A stretch of DNA of 64,000 bases from Liolophura sinensis (Eukaryota; Mollusca; Polyplacophora; Chitonida; Chitonidae), in the NCBI RefSeq assembly GCF_032854445.1, contig NC_088295.1, positions 51,999,249-52,063,248 of the forward strand, read 5' to 3'. Positions 46,409 through 58,378 of this stretch are shown piece after piece. Each line of letters starts with the position of its first letter. The stretch's first letter is position 1. The position numbers were made by a program, and so were the translations under genes. The notes beneath the pieces are model-generated. The model made no database searches, was not told the DNA's origin, and saw only the letters and a list, made by a program, of their open reading frames with translations.

Positions 46409-49400
46409 CTCTGGGCTCACTATCTCCACTGTGTGCTGAGAGCAGTATGTGTGGATCTGCAGCCTTTGGCCATCATGCCCTTCCTCCTGAAATACAAAAC
46501 CATAGTCAACCGCATGCAATTATCATCATTTATCTCCTTATTTGATTGGTGTTCTACAACGTACACAGGACCCCCCCCCCCCCCCACAATACATGTGGCC
46601 ATGGCCTTACCCTGATATGTGACCAAAATAGAAATGGATTTCTTGCATCTCACCCTCACTCATTGTTCTTCAAATTATGGCAAGCAGATAACTCAGCTGT
46701 AAAAACTACATGTATTATTTAAGTTTCTGAAGCCATCTGGAAGCCGACAGGTAATCTCACCTCAGGAAGCAATGAAACTCCATGGTATCGCAGTAAAGGG
46801 AAATTGTGTACATAACATATCTACACCAGTCAAGTGAGTGTGTTTGCAAACCTTCATTTGCCAGTGGAGCCAATGTTATATATTAACTGTGTTTGCTACT
46901 ATTACATGTACGATGAAGACTTGAGGTACACAAGATTGGTCTTACATGCACACTGGCCAAAGAGGGCCCTGTGGAGAGTGGGTTGGTGGGGATGAATGGT
47001 TGGTGAGGGACAGGAGATGTGGTCAGCGGACGGCACATGGACCCCACTGAGGTTGTCGACTGTTTAGATGTCACAGACATCGTCCTCCGCCGGAAGGGCC
47101 GCCTCATCACTTCGTCTTCCTCCTCCTCCTCCTGCATATTAGACAATGCCTATTACACATCCGTACAAACCACACATCAGACATGTGTATCACACACTTG
47201 TACAAATCACCCACCAGACACATGTATGACACACTTGCACAAATCACACATCAGACATGTGTATTACTCACCTGTACAAATTACACATCAGACATGTATT
47301 ACACACTTGTATGAAATACACATCAGACACGTGTACAAATCACACATCAGACACATGTATTACACACTTGTACAAAACACACATCAGACGTGTATTATAC
47401 ACTTGTACGAATACACATCAGACATGCGTATTACACACAGACATGCGTACATGTATTATACACTGGCACAAATCAAACATCAGGTACCTGTACAACTTAC
47501 AAATCAGACATATTTATTGCACACCTGTACAAATCACAAGTAGACACATGCTATTACACACTTGTCATTTATCACAAACAAACCCCAGTGCATTTCATGT
47601 GGCACCTGCATCCCTGTTACATGTGAGGTTCTGGAAGGTATCCCAAGAGAACATGGCTGTATGTCCTAATAACATCTGCAGTAAATTCAGAATTCTGGAG
47701 AATTGCATAACCAATATGCAAATTTATACATACGCTAATTGTCCTAAATGTATGATACGAATTATGCAGTGTAATATGGCATGTCATTTCCAAGAAATCT
47801 CCTGCTCCCATCCCGTTGAAGCCTCACTTAACTGTTTCAGACTTAACTGCTAACTGCTGTTTCAGACTTAACTGCTAACAGAACTTGGATGTAATCTTCT
47901 TGACAAACCTTTCAGTCGAACAATATAAAGTGATAAACTATACAATGTATATGGATTATATCAGACTGAACAGCAATTAACCGATACAGGTATTTACTTC
48001 AGAAATTATTAGCAAATAACAAACATATAACCAAACGCATGATTAAAATATTATTTAAGAATTCAGCCAAAAGCTAGAAGCTGACAGCTTGTAGGTATCC
48101 TGCTGAAATTTTTAGGCAGCTTTCCATAATCATCTGTACGCCCGCTGGCAGGCCTATTTATGTTTGTGTGAATATTATATTATGTTAGCTTACTGTGAAA
48201 TACTGAAAAATGCATTTTGTTGTGTAAGACTCGGTGAGATGTGTGTGTGAAAACTTTTAATCAACAGGAAACAGGGCTTGATCAGCGGGATTCCTCAACA
48301 ACTTCATGACAGTCCCGCCACACACTGTGTCACAAGGCTGGATATTACCGTTCTCATTAATGATTTTGATATTCTTTATTTGATCTCAAGCACATGTAGA
48401 TTTGCTCAAATTTGGACAAATACCGATTGCACAGTGTACCATGCCTTCTCAATATTTACAGACACTCTCTAACTGAAACACACTGGAAGTAAGCAGGTAG
48501 ATCATAGATCATAGATCTCCCCTGAACGGCTCACAGTGGGTGATATTGACATGCCCAGCTGAAGTATAGGCCTACCCTTGCCTATAAAGCTAGGCCTTCC
48601 TGACAGCTTGTCCATGGCAACTCACTATGTCATTTTCCAGTATACGCGTTTGTTTAAAAAAAAAAAAAAAAAGACCAAAAATATTGATACCGGAACATCG
48701 ACCTAGTGAAAATATATTTCTTTGCCATTTCCCTACCCAAAACTCTCCCCATGCCGTTTTCCCGGCTGTGTTTTATCAACTACGCTATCCGATATTTACA
48801 GTCGATGGTTGTGTGGCACTATTTACAGAGGAACAATCAACACTAGGTATTATATCCGCAGGATTGTCTTGAATCTACCTATCGCTTGTCTTCCTCCCTA
48901 CTTGTGTTTGGGGCCCATATAAAAATGAAACATTGATGACTTGCATTTGATCATTGAATTAACAACGATGCCTTACAAATGTGGATAAAACAACTGTAGC
49001 ACACGTGTCCCTACTTGCAGGTACAAGTAGACTTCTCTTTTTTGGCATTTTTTTTTTTTTTACATTGGCAGGAACATGACATAAATCTGACAACTGAGTC
49101 TCAATCTGGAGATGGGGTCTGCACCCTTTTTAGTTTGATTTAAAAAAGATAGTTTGAAACATATTACCACAGGTATTTTGAGAAAAAGTTAGTAGTGCAT
49201 GTACATTCATGTATATATGTCATTAAATTAGCTAAACCAGGCTTTATACTTTTATTATGTACCAGATGACCTTGAGAGAATATCAATCTCTGAGTACATA
49301 CGTGCTGCCGTGAAAGGCATTGCTTATTTGACAGAAAGAATGTAAATGATGTTTGCCCAGAAAACAAAGTTCAAGTGGATAGATCTAGCTGAAAAGATGA

Positions 49401-51765
49401 AAGGCCTTATTTTCCAGTTCCCGGACGAGGAAACAAACTACGTAAATTTCGTCTGGCAACTGCAGGTCTGGGAAATGCGGGTCTCTGGAAAGTCATTTCC
49501 AGATGCAAGACCATATACAGATGTTCTGTGTCCTAATAAATGTCTAAAGTAAAGAGAAGAATTGCCAAATTCCCATGTGTATTTATCTGCCAATCACTCT
49601 AAAGATATGCTCAAAAGTTAAAAATGATGCACAGTATGACAAAGTATCAACATCCATCCCTTGGAAACCTCACTCAGTTGATTTCAGATTCAACGTTAGT
49701 GAGACAAAATAGGTACAGTGCAAATGGATTACAAAAATCAAGATTGAATGCAGAACAATCACTATAGGTACTGGCTATAGAAATTATTACTAGTTAACAA
49801 ACTCACAACAAAAGAAAATCATTAAAATATTCTAGAAATTCACAGCTTGTATGGCGATGTGGGAAGAAATACAGACAGAGGCAGGGTTTCATCTTTCTGA
49901 GTACTGGTCATTACAAACATTACATTGCAAACACGTGCTGAGTCGATCCTAGATGGACGAGGTGTAATTATTGAGAGGGTACGGTAATTGTGAGGGCTCG
50001 GCATCGGCTGGCGCGAAACCTGCTGAGCTACGGCAGGACCTGGTACATGTATGATTTGGCATATGCGTACTAATAGTTACACAGGGCAGCCTAGGCATGA
50101 GATTCTGCCATATACGTCCAACGACATATTCGTATTAGTCCTATATACTGGTTATCTGTAGACTCGGAAACATTATGAAAATAAGTAAGTGCGAAACTTG
50201 AGCATTCTTCGGGAAAGGTTTCATGACCACTGTTGTAGTTGTTTTTAGTTTGTTCCGATTTGTTTCTAGTGTAGACTTTAGACTGAAAACCGCTTTACCG
50301 ATCGCCGGTCTACAAAACAATGTTTAAGCGTGTACACTATGCAGTGACAGGTTGATACAAGGATTCATTTGATTCGTTTAAACCGCATGGGCAAACGTAG
50401 GGTGTAGATCGGGTTTGGTTTTCCTGATAAATAAAAATGAACGAATGCAAACAATTTATGGGGACGGTCCCATTCGAGTATTTGTAGATCAGTACAAATA
50501 CAAACCACTGTATAGATTCAACGTTATGACAGTGCACTTTATGATTCATACTGTAACTTAAGAGGCTTAACTGTAATACCAGTCCTCTTCTACACGCAGT
50601 TGGTACCGTTAAAATTGTCATCTGATCTGGACCATAATTATCATCTGATGCCAGAACAGACCAACAGAAGCAAGCTGTACCTACCTCATCTGAGAGCATA
50701 GAGCTGCCCTCAGACATTCGTCTATGTCGTAGTTCTGACATCAACTCTCGAAACTCGCCTTTAAGCTCTTCAATCCTCTGTATGATGACGCCATCATCTG
50801 CCGGATACTTCCTATCCATGCTGACATCCAAGCGTGTTTTCAGATCCTGCAGGTGTTGCTGGATCTCAGACATACGCATATGGATCTAACAAAAAAACGA
50901 TACAAACAATAACATACTCGGTACGTACCCATTACAAAAGTTACTATCTGCAGCTTGTTGGCCTATCTTTCCACATGTGACCAGAGCGGAAGGCAGCATG
51001 AGCTGGACTTGAACTCTTCCGCCTATATCACAATACCTAATAAATTTAAAAGACCATCCGCTCACTGTTGGCCTATCTTTCCACATGTGACCAGAGCGGA
51101 AGGCAGCATGAGCTGGACTTGAACTCTTCCGCCTATATCACAATACCTAATAAATTTAAAAGACCATCCGCTCACTGTTGGCCTATCTTTCCACATGTGA
51201 CCAGAGCGGAAGGCAGCAGGAGCTGGACTTGAACTCTTCCGCCTTTATCACAATACCTAATAAATTTAAAAGACCATCCGCTCACTGTTGGCCTATCTTT
51301 CCACATGTGACCAAAGCGGAAGGCAGCATGAGCTGGACTTGAACTCTTCCGCCTTTAACACAATACCTACTAAATTAAAAAAAATTCTTACCTGTAATTA
51401 AGTTGTTTGGCCTTTCTGGTGGCTCTATTGGTCTCCTTCCAAACCATAATGAAACAACTAGGTAAAAGACAATGAGACTGTCTAAACCTAGTTAACCAAC
51501 CAATAACCCAACCCACTCACCCTCCCTGTAACTTTATTACACATGTACTTGACTTACAAGCTATGGATATCGTATGAGAGTATACATGTATTCTCTGACA
51601 GTGTTGCCATCTGATAACTGTGACGTGTCTGTCTACATGCATACATACCTCTTCTAAGGTGGGATCTTCCAGCCTGGCCTGGGCGACATGCATGGCCTCC
51701 AGCCTCTTACTGATATGCTCTCCAGGCAGACGTCTGTTCGCCAACAGCTTCGACAATGTGTCCAT
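46409..51765 (-). CDS. Unidentified coiled-coil protein, at least four phase-0 exons
   Basis: Read right to left, four candidate exons are 51765-51649 (39 codons), 50885-50685 (67), 47131-46946 (62) and 46486-46409 (26). Each has AG before and GT after and is a whole number of codons, so they join in frame. The first two are charged and helical with heptad-like spacing (ISKRLEAMHVAQARLEDPTL; MRMSEIQQHLQDLKTRL; IQRIEELKGEFRELMSELRH), probably coiled coil or spectrin-like. The third starts with five Glu, then has a basic RRPFRRRTMSVTS segment that looks like a kinase target, then Ser/Thr/Pro-rich text. The fourth reads EEGHDGQRLQIHTYCSQHTV. I do not recognise the family. More exons may exist between or beyond these, and no start or stop is assigned; the first exon begins with ATG right after its acceptor. 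Confidence 0.6.
46531..46585 (-). mobile_element. SINE-A tail fragment joined to a C run
   Basis: TTATTTGATTGGTGTTCTAC matches the inverted SINE-A tail; then CAACGTACACAGGA leads into 15 C at 46571-46585. Confidence 0.6.
47150..47575 (+). repeat. Minisatellite, ~38-bp unit
   Basis: Units of ACACATCAGACATGTGTATT + ACACACTTGTACAAATC run about 11 times with indels. It starts about 20 bp beyond the acceptor of the exon at 47131, within the intron. Confidence 0.93.
47600..50684. other. Large intron of the unidentified minus-strand gene
   Basis: Mostly AT-rich, no defined repeat. A plus-strand open stretch at 49346-49552 (TKFKWIDLAEKMKGLIFQFP) looks protein-like but has no recognised family or clean exon borders. 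Confidence 0.4.
50951..51375. repeat. Tandem array, 110-bp unit, ~3.8 copies, containing SINE-A text
   Basis: TTGGCCTATCTTTCCACATG starts at 50958, 51068, 51178 and 51288, exactly 110 bp apart. Each unit carries AGCATGAGCTGGACTTGAAC (one copy GGAGCTGG), which is the SINE-A B-box region in inverted orientation. It lies in an intron of the unidentified minus-strand gene. Confidence 0.95.
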
Positions 51766-51892
51766 CTACATACAAAAAGTTATCACAAAATAAGCAGTCA
51801 AACAAGTAGCTCTAGAAACATCACTTGTTCATACTGCAAGCAAATGTTAGTACTCACATACTTACATTTATCTATTTGGTATCATTTGTTAC

Positions 51893-51932
51893 GTGGAGTA
51901 TGATGTAAAACACCAATCAAATAAATACATAA
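51893..51932 (+). mobile_element. SINE-A tail fragment
   Basis: TACGTGGAGTATGATGTAAA followed by ACACCAATCAAATAAATA. Confidence 0.7.
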
Positions 51933-52258
51933 ATTTGTTACGTGATATGAACATGTATGCATATTACATAAAAAAATGTACCTATATGTTTTAAAATTTA
52001 ACACCTGATAGCAATAATGTTATTATCATGGGAGTTAATGATTGCAGTATTAAAGTATATTTCTTCTTGAAAAATGTCTTGGAGATATACATACACCACA
52101 TAATTAGACCCCTTGTAGTTACATGTAACATTTTGCTACACATTAAATGCAGCAAGAGTCAAGTGAATCATACCTTTCACCTATGCTTCACAACAGTTTC
52201 CCCAGAGATGTTAATCACATATTACACCGAGTAATAACTTCACTGTTTGGGATGGGAA

Positions 52259-52532
52259 GGGGGGGGGGGGGAGCTCCGTGGCTCAGATGGTTAGCACGCT
52301 AGCGCAGCGTAATGACCCAGGAGTCTCTCACCAATGCGGTTGCTGTGAGTTCAAGTCCAGCTCATACTGGCTTCTCCAGCGGTACATGGGAAGGTCTGCC
52401 AGCAACCTACGGATGGTGTGGGTCCCCCCCCCCCAGGGCTGTGCCCGGTTTTCTCCCGCCATAATGCTGGCCGCCGTCGTATAAGTGAAATATTCTTGAG
52501 TACGGCATATAACACCAATCAAATAAAATAAA
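52259..52532 (+). mobile_element. SINE-A copy, full length
   Basis: A 13-G run then AGCTCCGTGGCTCAGATGG (A box), TGAGTTCAAGTCC (B box), the complete body and CAAATAAAATAAA. A C run expands the GGTCCCCCCCCCC segment near 52421. Confidence 0.94.
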
Positions 52533-53214
52533 TTATTGTTTGGGCACCCATAACAGTGCCATCTCATGAGCTGATTGTAAGACTGAAATGCAGACAGTTT
52601 CCACAGACAGTCTTCAGCACAGCTTGGGTGAGAATCCATGAAAAACACTGGATACTGGTAATGCAGATTACAAGCCTGAAAGATACACGTATGTAGCTCG
52701 CATGTGTGATGCTAAGTGGTGTATAACTGTGTTGTTGAGAGCTAAACTGAAAACCGGGATGTTTTTCTTGATCCCATGCAACAATCTCAAAGTCAAACAT
52801 TGTCTCGACTTGACAAAAATAAAGATTACTGTTGGGTTCAAACGAAACTTGTCATTTGTGTAATTAGTGTTCCAACTGCAATAGGTAATGATGCAAGGCA
52901 CTACCTCCTGTCTGAAAATGATTATGAGATGACTCTAAATTGCCAGATTTTGTTCCTTTATATGCACATTAGTGAGACATTCTACAAATAATCTCAGAAA
53001 GGTGATTGAATTAAAGATTATTTTATGGTCCAGAAACTGAATGTGTTAAAAATAACATTGTAAGAAAAATACACTGGAATGTGATCTATAAATTACGTAG
53101 ACAAATTTCTTTGTCACTTTTGACTGTAAAAAATACTTCAATCAGTAAACTATTTGAATGCTTTCCTGAAAGCGAGACTGCTAGTCTATTAGAGTAATTT
53201 TGAAACTTTACTCT

Positions 53215-53290
53215 CAGTTTCCTCCCACCATTATGATGGCTGCAGTCATATAAGTGAAACATTCTTGAGTAGGGCCAAACACCAATCACG
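53215..53290 (+). mobile_element. SINE-A 3' fragment
   Basis: AGTTTCCTCCCACCATTATG, GCAGTCATATAAGTGAAACA, TTCTTGAGTAGGGCCAAACA, then CCAATCA. Confidence 0.85.
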
Positions 53291-53924
53291 CGATATGTCA
53301 CGCGATCACTGTAAACAAAGCCAGGTGAGAACAAAAGTCAACGACAATTCCTCAATAACCAGTGAGTGCCACTGTACGTGCATGATACCATTACAAAGCC
53401 CAAAGTCTGCGCAATCAGGAACAATGCAGGAAGTATAGATATTTTTTCTGCCTTTTGTCTCCGAACGAAAGTTTTCATCTGCTGGTACCCCCTACTTAGA
53501 AGGGATTTTCTCACCAACAGAGCTGCTCATTTTGCTCAAACTTTCACAATAGAAGGCCCATATACTAAACAATATGTATGCCAAATTTCATAAATATGGG
53601 CAATTGCGTTTGTATGACATAGCGAGCATTTGATTGGTTAGGGAGGTTTTTCATACCACCTTCACAAATGCCTTTTACTATAACCTGGGTGTTAAAAATT
53701 GTTGCATTATGGAGAAGATATATTGGGCTATGTCCTTGTCGAATATCAATTTAGAAAAAACACAGTCAGCTACATGTGCTTCCGTTCTCACCTGGCTTTG
53801 TTTACAGTGGTCACATGACATGCCTTTCCAAAATATTCCTCACCTGACCCACTCTCTGAAATGGGGCAGGTAGGGCTAGGCATAACATAACTTCGGTACA
53901 GGTGATGTACATGCTTTACTGGGT

Positions 53925-54512
53925 ACAGTATAAGCCACAATTACACGTACAAGTGCATGTATATTACATGTATGTGCGACATGTATATAATTAATCTTCA
54001 TGAGATTTTCATGAAAACATATATATTAATAATGTTATTAATTTAACTGACTCCCAGTATAAGCCACAATTACATGTCCAAGTGCATGTATATTACATGT
54101 ATGTGCGACATGTATATAATCTTCATGAGATTTTCATGAAATAATATACATTAATACTGTAATTAATTTAACTGACTCCCAGTATAAGCCACAATTACAT
54201 GTCCAAGTGCATGTATATTACATGTATGTGCGACATGTATATAATCTTCATGAGATTTTCATGAAAAAATATACATTAATACTGTAATTAATTTAACTGA
54301 CTCCCAGTATAAGCCACAATTACATGTACAAGTGCATGTATATTACATGTATGTGCAATATGTATATAATCTTCATGAGATTTTCATGAAAAAATATACA
54401 TTTATACTGTAATTAATTTAATTGACTGTGCGACATGTATATAATCTTCATGAGATTTTCATGAAAAACTATACATTAATACTGTAATTAATTTAACTGA
54501 CTCCCAGTATAA
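53925..54512 (+). repeat. Satellite-like array, ~125-bp unit, ~4.5 copies
   Basis: AGTATAAGCCACAATTACA starts at 53927, 54056, 54181 and 54306; a last unit, truncated at its left, runs to 54512. Each has CATGTATATTACATGTATGT, ATCTTCATGAGATTTTCATG and AATTAATTTAACTGACTCCC. Confidence 0.94.
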
Positions 54513-54674
54513 CAACATTATTGCTGTCAAGTATTAAATTTTAAAACATATACATTATCAATGTATGATGTAGATAAATGATCATAAAACGTATGTCAGG
54601 TGGTTAGCTTTTCAAAAATTTAATACCAGTAGCAGGAGTTGAGAAGAACTCTTGAATTTTCTTCCATAGTTGGC

Positions 54675-54812
54675 TAAGATATGTATCTTGATGTGAGAAA
54701 AAAATGCGTGAGATGTGTGAAAAAAACAAAAAAAATGTTACCCAACATATGTATCTTGATGTGAGAAAAAAATGTGCGAGATGTGTGAAAAAAAAAACAA
54801 AAAAAAACTGTT
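54675..54812 (+). repeat. Two-copy tandem duplication, ~75 bp
   Basis: ATATGTATCTTGATGTGAGA followed by AAAAAATG.GTGAGATGTG and A-rich text occurs twice. Confidence 0.85.
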
Positions 54813-55668
54813 AACTGCTACCCAACTGTGAACATAGAAAAGGGGTAAATCATACAGTTGTTTGTTCTGGAGAATAGTTCAGACATCACGAAAATCAAAG
54901 ATAAAGTTCTGAAGTGGTCAGGCATTCTTGTGCAAATGATAATGTACCTAAATAATACTAACCATGTAACAAAGATATACAAAGACAATGATGATTGTTT
55001 GCTGTTTATTTTGTTGTTAAGTGGTGTAGAATTGTTTAAATATTTTTAGAACATTTCTGGAATACTGCTTTATTAATTACTTCAGAATTAGTGGATAACT
55101 TTATGTTCACTTTGAGGGCTATCATCTCAAAAAGTGTTGAATATATTACTTTATAATACATCCTGGGTAGAAAACCCCTGTAGTATTCCAGACCAAATTC
55201 TCTTCAATGGGAAATTACAGTTACCTAAATATGATTCCTCATATATGCTAAGGGTATGATTTTCCAAACAATCCAAGGGGGTCACTGCAACGCTACGACA
55301 TGGAATAATCCACTGACCACTGGGGCCTTAGGAAAACTGTAGTTTAAAGACACTTTAATTTATGTCCCAATACGCAAGGTAGGAAGCTTCTTTTCCTTTT
55401 CTACCTTTACATATAGGACACGTCTCCAAACTGCGAAGTAAGAAATAAAAACCAAACATTTCACGTAGCTCCTGCCATGGTGATGTCATTCGTGCGGACT
55501 GTTAAAATAACTTTTATGAATGGAACAGCACACTTTAGTAGGGATACTGCTAAACTAGTCCTGCAGTCCCATTTAGGTTCATCAATAACATCATTTCCTA
55601 AAATTTCTACAACTACATGCACAAGGTGACCTGTTTTTAATATGAATCTTCCATGAGAACATCTTGAA

Positions 55669-55736
55669 TGAATGTATGATTGATTATGGCTTAATGCCAC
55701 ATCAGCAATATTTCAGCCATATCGTGGCGAAAGAAG
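55669..55736 (-). mobile_element. SINE-C tail-only insertion, 8-bp TSD
   Basis: TGATTGATTATGGCTTAATG, CCACATCAGCAATATTTCAG and CCATATCGTGGCGAAAG. ATCTTGAA flanks it at 55661-55668 and 55737-55744. Confidence 0.82.
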
Positions 55737-55922
55737 ATCTTGAAAAATGACAAGCACAAAGCAGGCCATCATGTACGAAGCTTACTTCCCTCTCCTTGCA
55801 AAATCACATGCGTCCATGAAAGTTCTGTTACATTTAGATTCCCTATGGTCTGTGATAAAATTAACTTTGTGTCTCCAACGTATGAATACATTCATGCAGA
55901 CAAGGACTGCAAGTGCCATTTA

Positions 55923-57806
55923 TTATGCTATATATTCTATGTAGATTACCTGGGCAATGAATTCTCGTGTGAGAAGTTCTGGGTGAGGTATCACAGACCG
56001 GTCAGCTATCACAGACATTCGCAGCTCATCCGCATAGGTAATGAAGGAAATAGACACAGCCATTTCATCCCTAGGGGGTACCCAGAACACAAGGCTCTTG
56101 ATTTCTCGTGAAGCAAATGTTAATCGACCTTCTGGTCCAGGCAAATTTGATATGAAGCAGGTAAACTTATTGAAAAATGTTCTCCAAAATCGTTTGAAGC
56201 ACTTTCCAGACAGAAGGAAGGCTGAGAGCCAGGAAATGGAGGCCATGATGGTGGAGTCTGCAGAGTGTTTGGCCTCGTCCATCCTCAGTTTGAACTCCCA
56301 CAACCTCGGCACAATTCCTTCTGTATTCGTAGGCACAGCAATGTTCAGATAAGAGTACTTATTTCCCATTGGGATTATAAGTCTGTCAGTTCTCAAATCC
56401 ACAGGCACAACAACTTGAATATCATAGGGGTTGTGCACTCCATTATACTGGAGGTATGTCCTTAGGCAGCCTGCTGCCACAGACATAAGTACATCATTCA
56501 GAGATGACCTAGCTACCTGCTTAACCCTCTGGGCACATGGCAAGCTGAATGCTTCAGACCAAGCCACGGCCATCTTGCCTGACAAATGTATATGATCTCC
56601 ATGTAGAAGATTAAAGTCACGTCTCAAAAACAACCACTTGTGAATAAAGACAAGCGGTCCACACAAGACACTTCGTAAAGCATCCCAACATATAGAGTTA
56701 CTAGCACATCGTGGTTTCAGATTGCATAATGAATGATGGTCTACTATGCTTTTGATGAGAATGCGGATTAAGGAAATACCATCGGTTACACAGGGATGTA
56801 TTCTGAACAAAAGCACGGTATCTCGTGTCTCTCCGAAGTTCATAAGGACATGGATTTCCCATAAAGGATGGTCCAAGGAAATAGGTTTGGAAGCCATGTC
56901 AGCCACAAACTCCTGCAAGTCCTCTGATGACTGGACGCTGTGTGGCACATCAAATACATGGTTCTCCATGTGGAAATCTGGGTCAGCAATCCAGGCATAG
57001 CCAGACGGCATCGACACAACCTTCTGGGAAAAGCGGGGATACTGCTTCGATCCATTCTTATTCTCCGCTGAAATGAGCCTTGCATTAAGAAGGTCTTGTA
57101 TCCTGATAGTACTTAGTCCATGTTGAAGTGTGAGTAGACACTGCACCACCATGGCGTTCGGGGAGGCTTGATACCACAAGAGCTCAGTATCAGACATCAG
57201 GTCAGCACAGCAACAAGCACATGACCCTGGCTTAAGGCAGCAACAACAGAAGATAAAGAGTTTACGAATAAAGTAAATAAAGGGCAGGGTGATACAGAGA
57301 ATTACAATGACTGGGCAGCCAACGATGATGCTGGCAACACAGAAGATGATTCCAGTAAGGAACACCAGACACACGTTCCTGTCCTCCAGGTGCTTTAGTC
57401 GTTTGTAAGGAGCACTCGGGAAGTTGTGTACGACCTGTCCTGGCCGTCGTCGCTGTTGTGTGGATGTCACAGGATGTGCAGAGGGCGAGTAGTCATTGAG
57501 ACTGGAGAAGTCCATGCTGATCTGATCCCCTGAGTCACTAGAGCCAGACTCGGGGGAGGAAACATGGATACTGTTGGATCTCTTCTGGTGCCACTTACTC
57601 TTGGGCATGGGTCTCTCAGTCAAGCTATCCTGCCCAGGGATTGTGTGACTGGAGCTGTTGACAGGGGTAGAGCTGGTGGCCTGCGGGGCAGGGCTCATCT
57701 TACCGGCCTCTACACTGATGTGCTGAACGGCCCATGTAGACACAGAGTTCATAGCGGGTTGACCTCCATGGTTCTCTTGGCTTGTCCTTGTCAACTCCGT
57801 TGCCAT
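55923..57806 (-). CDS. WS/DGAT-family acyltransferase-like membrane protein
   Basis: One open frame of 627 residues from ATG at 57806 to TAA at 55925-55923; an in-frame stop lies about 30 bases upstream of the ATG, fixing the start. Residues 1-140 are Ser/Pro-rich and look disordered. About 145-190 is hydrophobic, probably two membrane segments, followed by a Cys-rich patch (about 187-200). The rest follows the wax ester synthase/diacylglycerol acyltransferase layout: NHVFDVPH (282-289), LDHPLWEIHV (311-320), the active-site region HPCVTDG (337-343), SSLNDVLMSVAAG, SNLPGPEG and a C-terminal DUF1298-like part with ITYADELRMSVIAD. Such enzymes move fatty acyl groups from CoA to alcohols or diacylglycerol at ER or lipid-droplet membranes. 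The usual HHxxxDG here reads HPxxxDG, so the general-base His is missing and activity is doubtful. It is single-exon in its coding part. Confidence 0.85.
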   Translation of the reverse strand: MATELTRTSQENHGGQPAMNSVSTWAVQHISVEAGKMSPAPQATSSTPVNSSSHTIPGQDSLTERPMPKSKWHQKRSNSIHVSSPESGSSDSGDQISMDFSSLNDYSPSAHPVTSTQQRRRPGQVVHNFPSAPYKRLKHLEDRNVCLVFLTGIIFCVASIIVGCPVIVILCITLPFIYFIRKLFIFCCCCLKPGSCACCCADLMSDTELLWYQASPNAMVVQCLLTLQHGLSTIRIQDLLNARLISAENKNGSKQYPRFSQKVVSMPSGYAWIADPDFHMENHVFDVPHSVQSSEDLQEFVADMASKPISLDHPLWEIHVLMNFGETRDTVLLFRIHPCVTDGISLIRILIKSIVDHHSLCNLKPRCASNSICWDALRSVLCGPLVFIHKWLFLRRDFNLLHGDHIHLSGKMAVAWSEAFSLPCAQRVKQVARSSLNDVLMSVAAGCLRTYLQYNGVHNPYDIQVVVPVDLRTDRLIIPMGNKYSYLNIAVPTNTEGIVPRLWEFKLRMDEAKHSADSTIMASISWLSAFLLSGKCFKRFWRTFFNKFTCFISNLPGPEGRLTFASREIKSLVFWVPPRDEMAVSISFITYADELRMSVIADRSVIPHPELLTREFIAQVIYIEYIA

Positions 57807-58121
57807 CACACTGTCTTTTGCATTTTCACCACTTCACTGCATCAGCCATTATACACCATCTGCAAACCACAATGGAGAAAATCAGATATATATTTGCAGA
57901 TACAGCAGCAAAAGAGTAAAAATAAGTACATGTTCAACCATACACAGAATCAGTGCTACTGAATGAGTTTGTGACAGTTTTCTGTCTCCTACCCATTACT
58001 GTAGTCAGGAATGTAAAGGATCCATATCCATTCCAATCTCAAAGCTTGTAGTATCAAGCCAACACTGGAAGTCTAATACTAATATTTCCTACCATAGGTG
58101 TCCTACCACAGACCCATAATA

Positions 58122-58366
58122 TTTATTTATTTGTTTGATTGATGTTTTATGCCGTACTCAAGAATATTTCGCTTATACAAAGGCAGCCAGCATTATGGTG
58201 AGAGAAAACCGGGCAGAGCCCAGGGGGAAACCCACAGTCATCCGCAGGTTGCTGGCAGACCTTCCCACTTACGGCCGGAGAGGAATGTGCTGGACTTGAA
58301 CTCATAGCGACCGCACTGGTGAAAGGCTGCGCTAGCGTGCTAACCGACGGAGCCACGGAGGCCCCT
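58122..58366 (-). mobile_element. SINE-A copy, full length, 12-bp TSD
   Basis: Inverted tail TTTATTTATTTGTTTGATTG and head GGAGCCACGGAGGCCCCT. AGACCCATAATA is repeated exactly at 58110-58121 and 58367-58378. Confidence 0.95.
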
Positions 58367-58378
58367 AGACCCATAATA

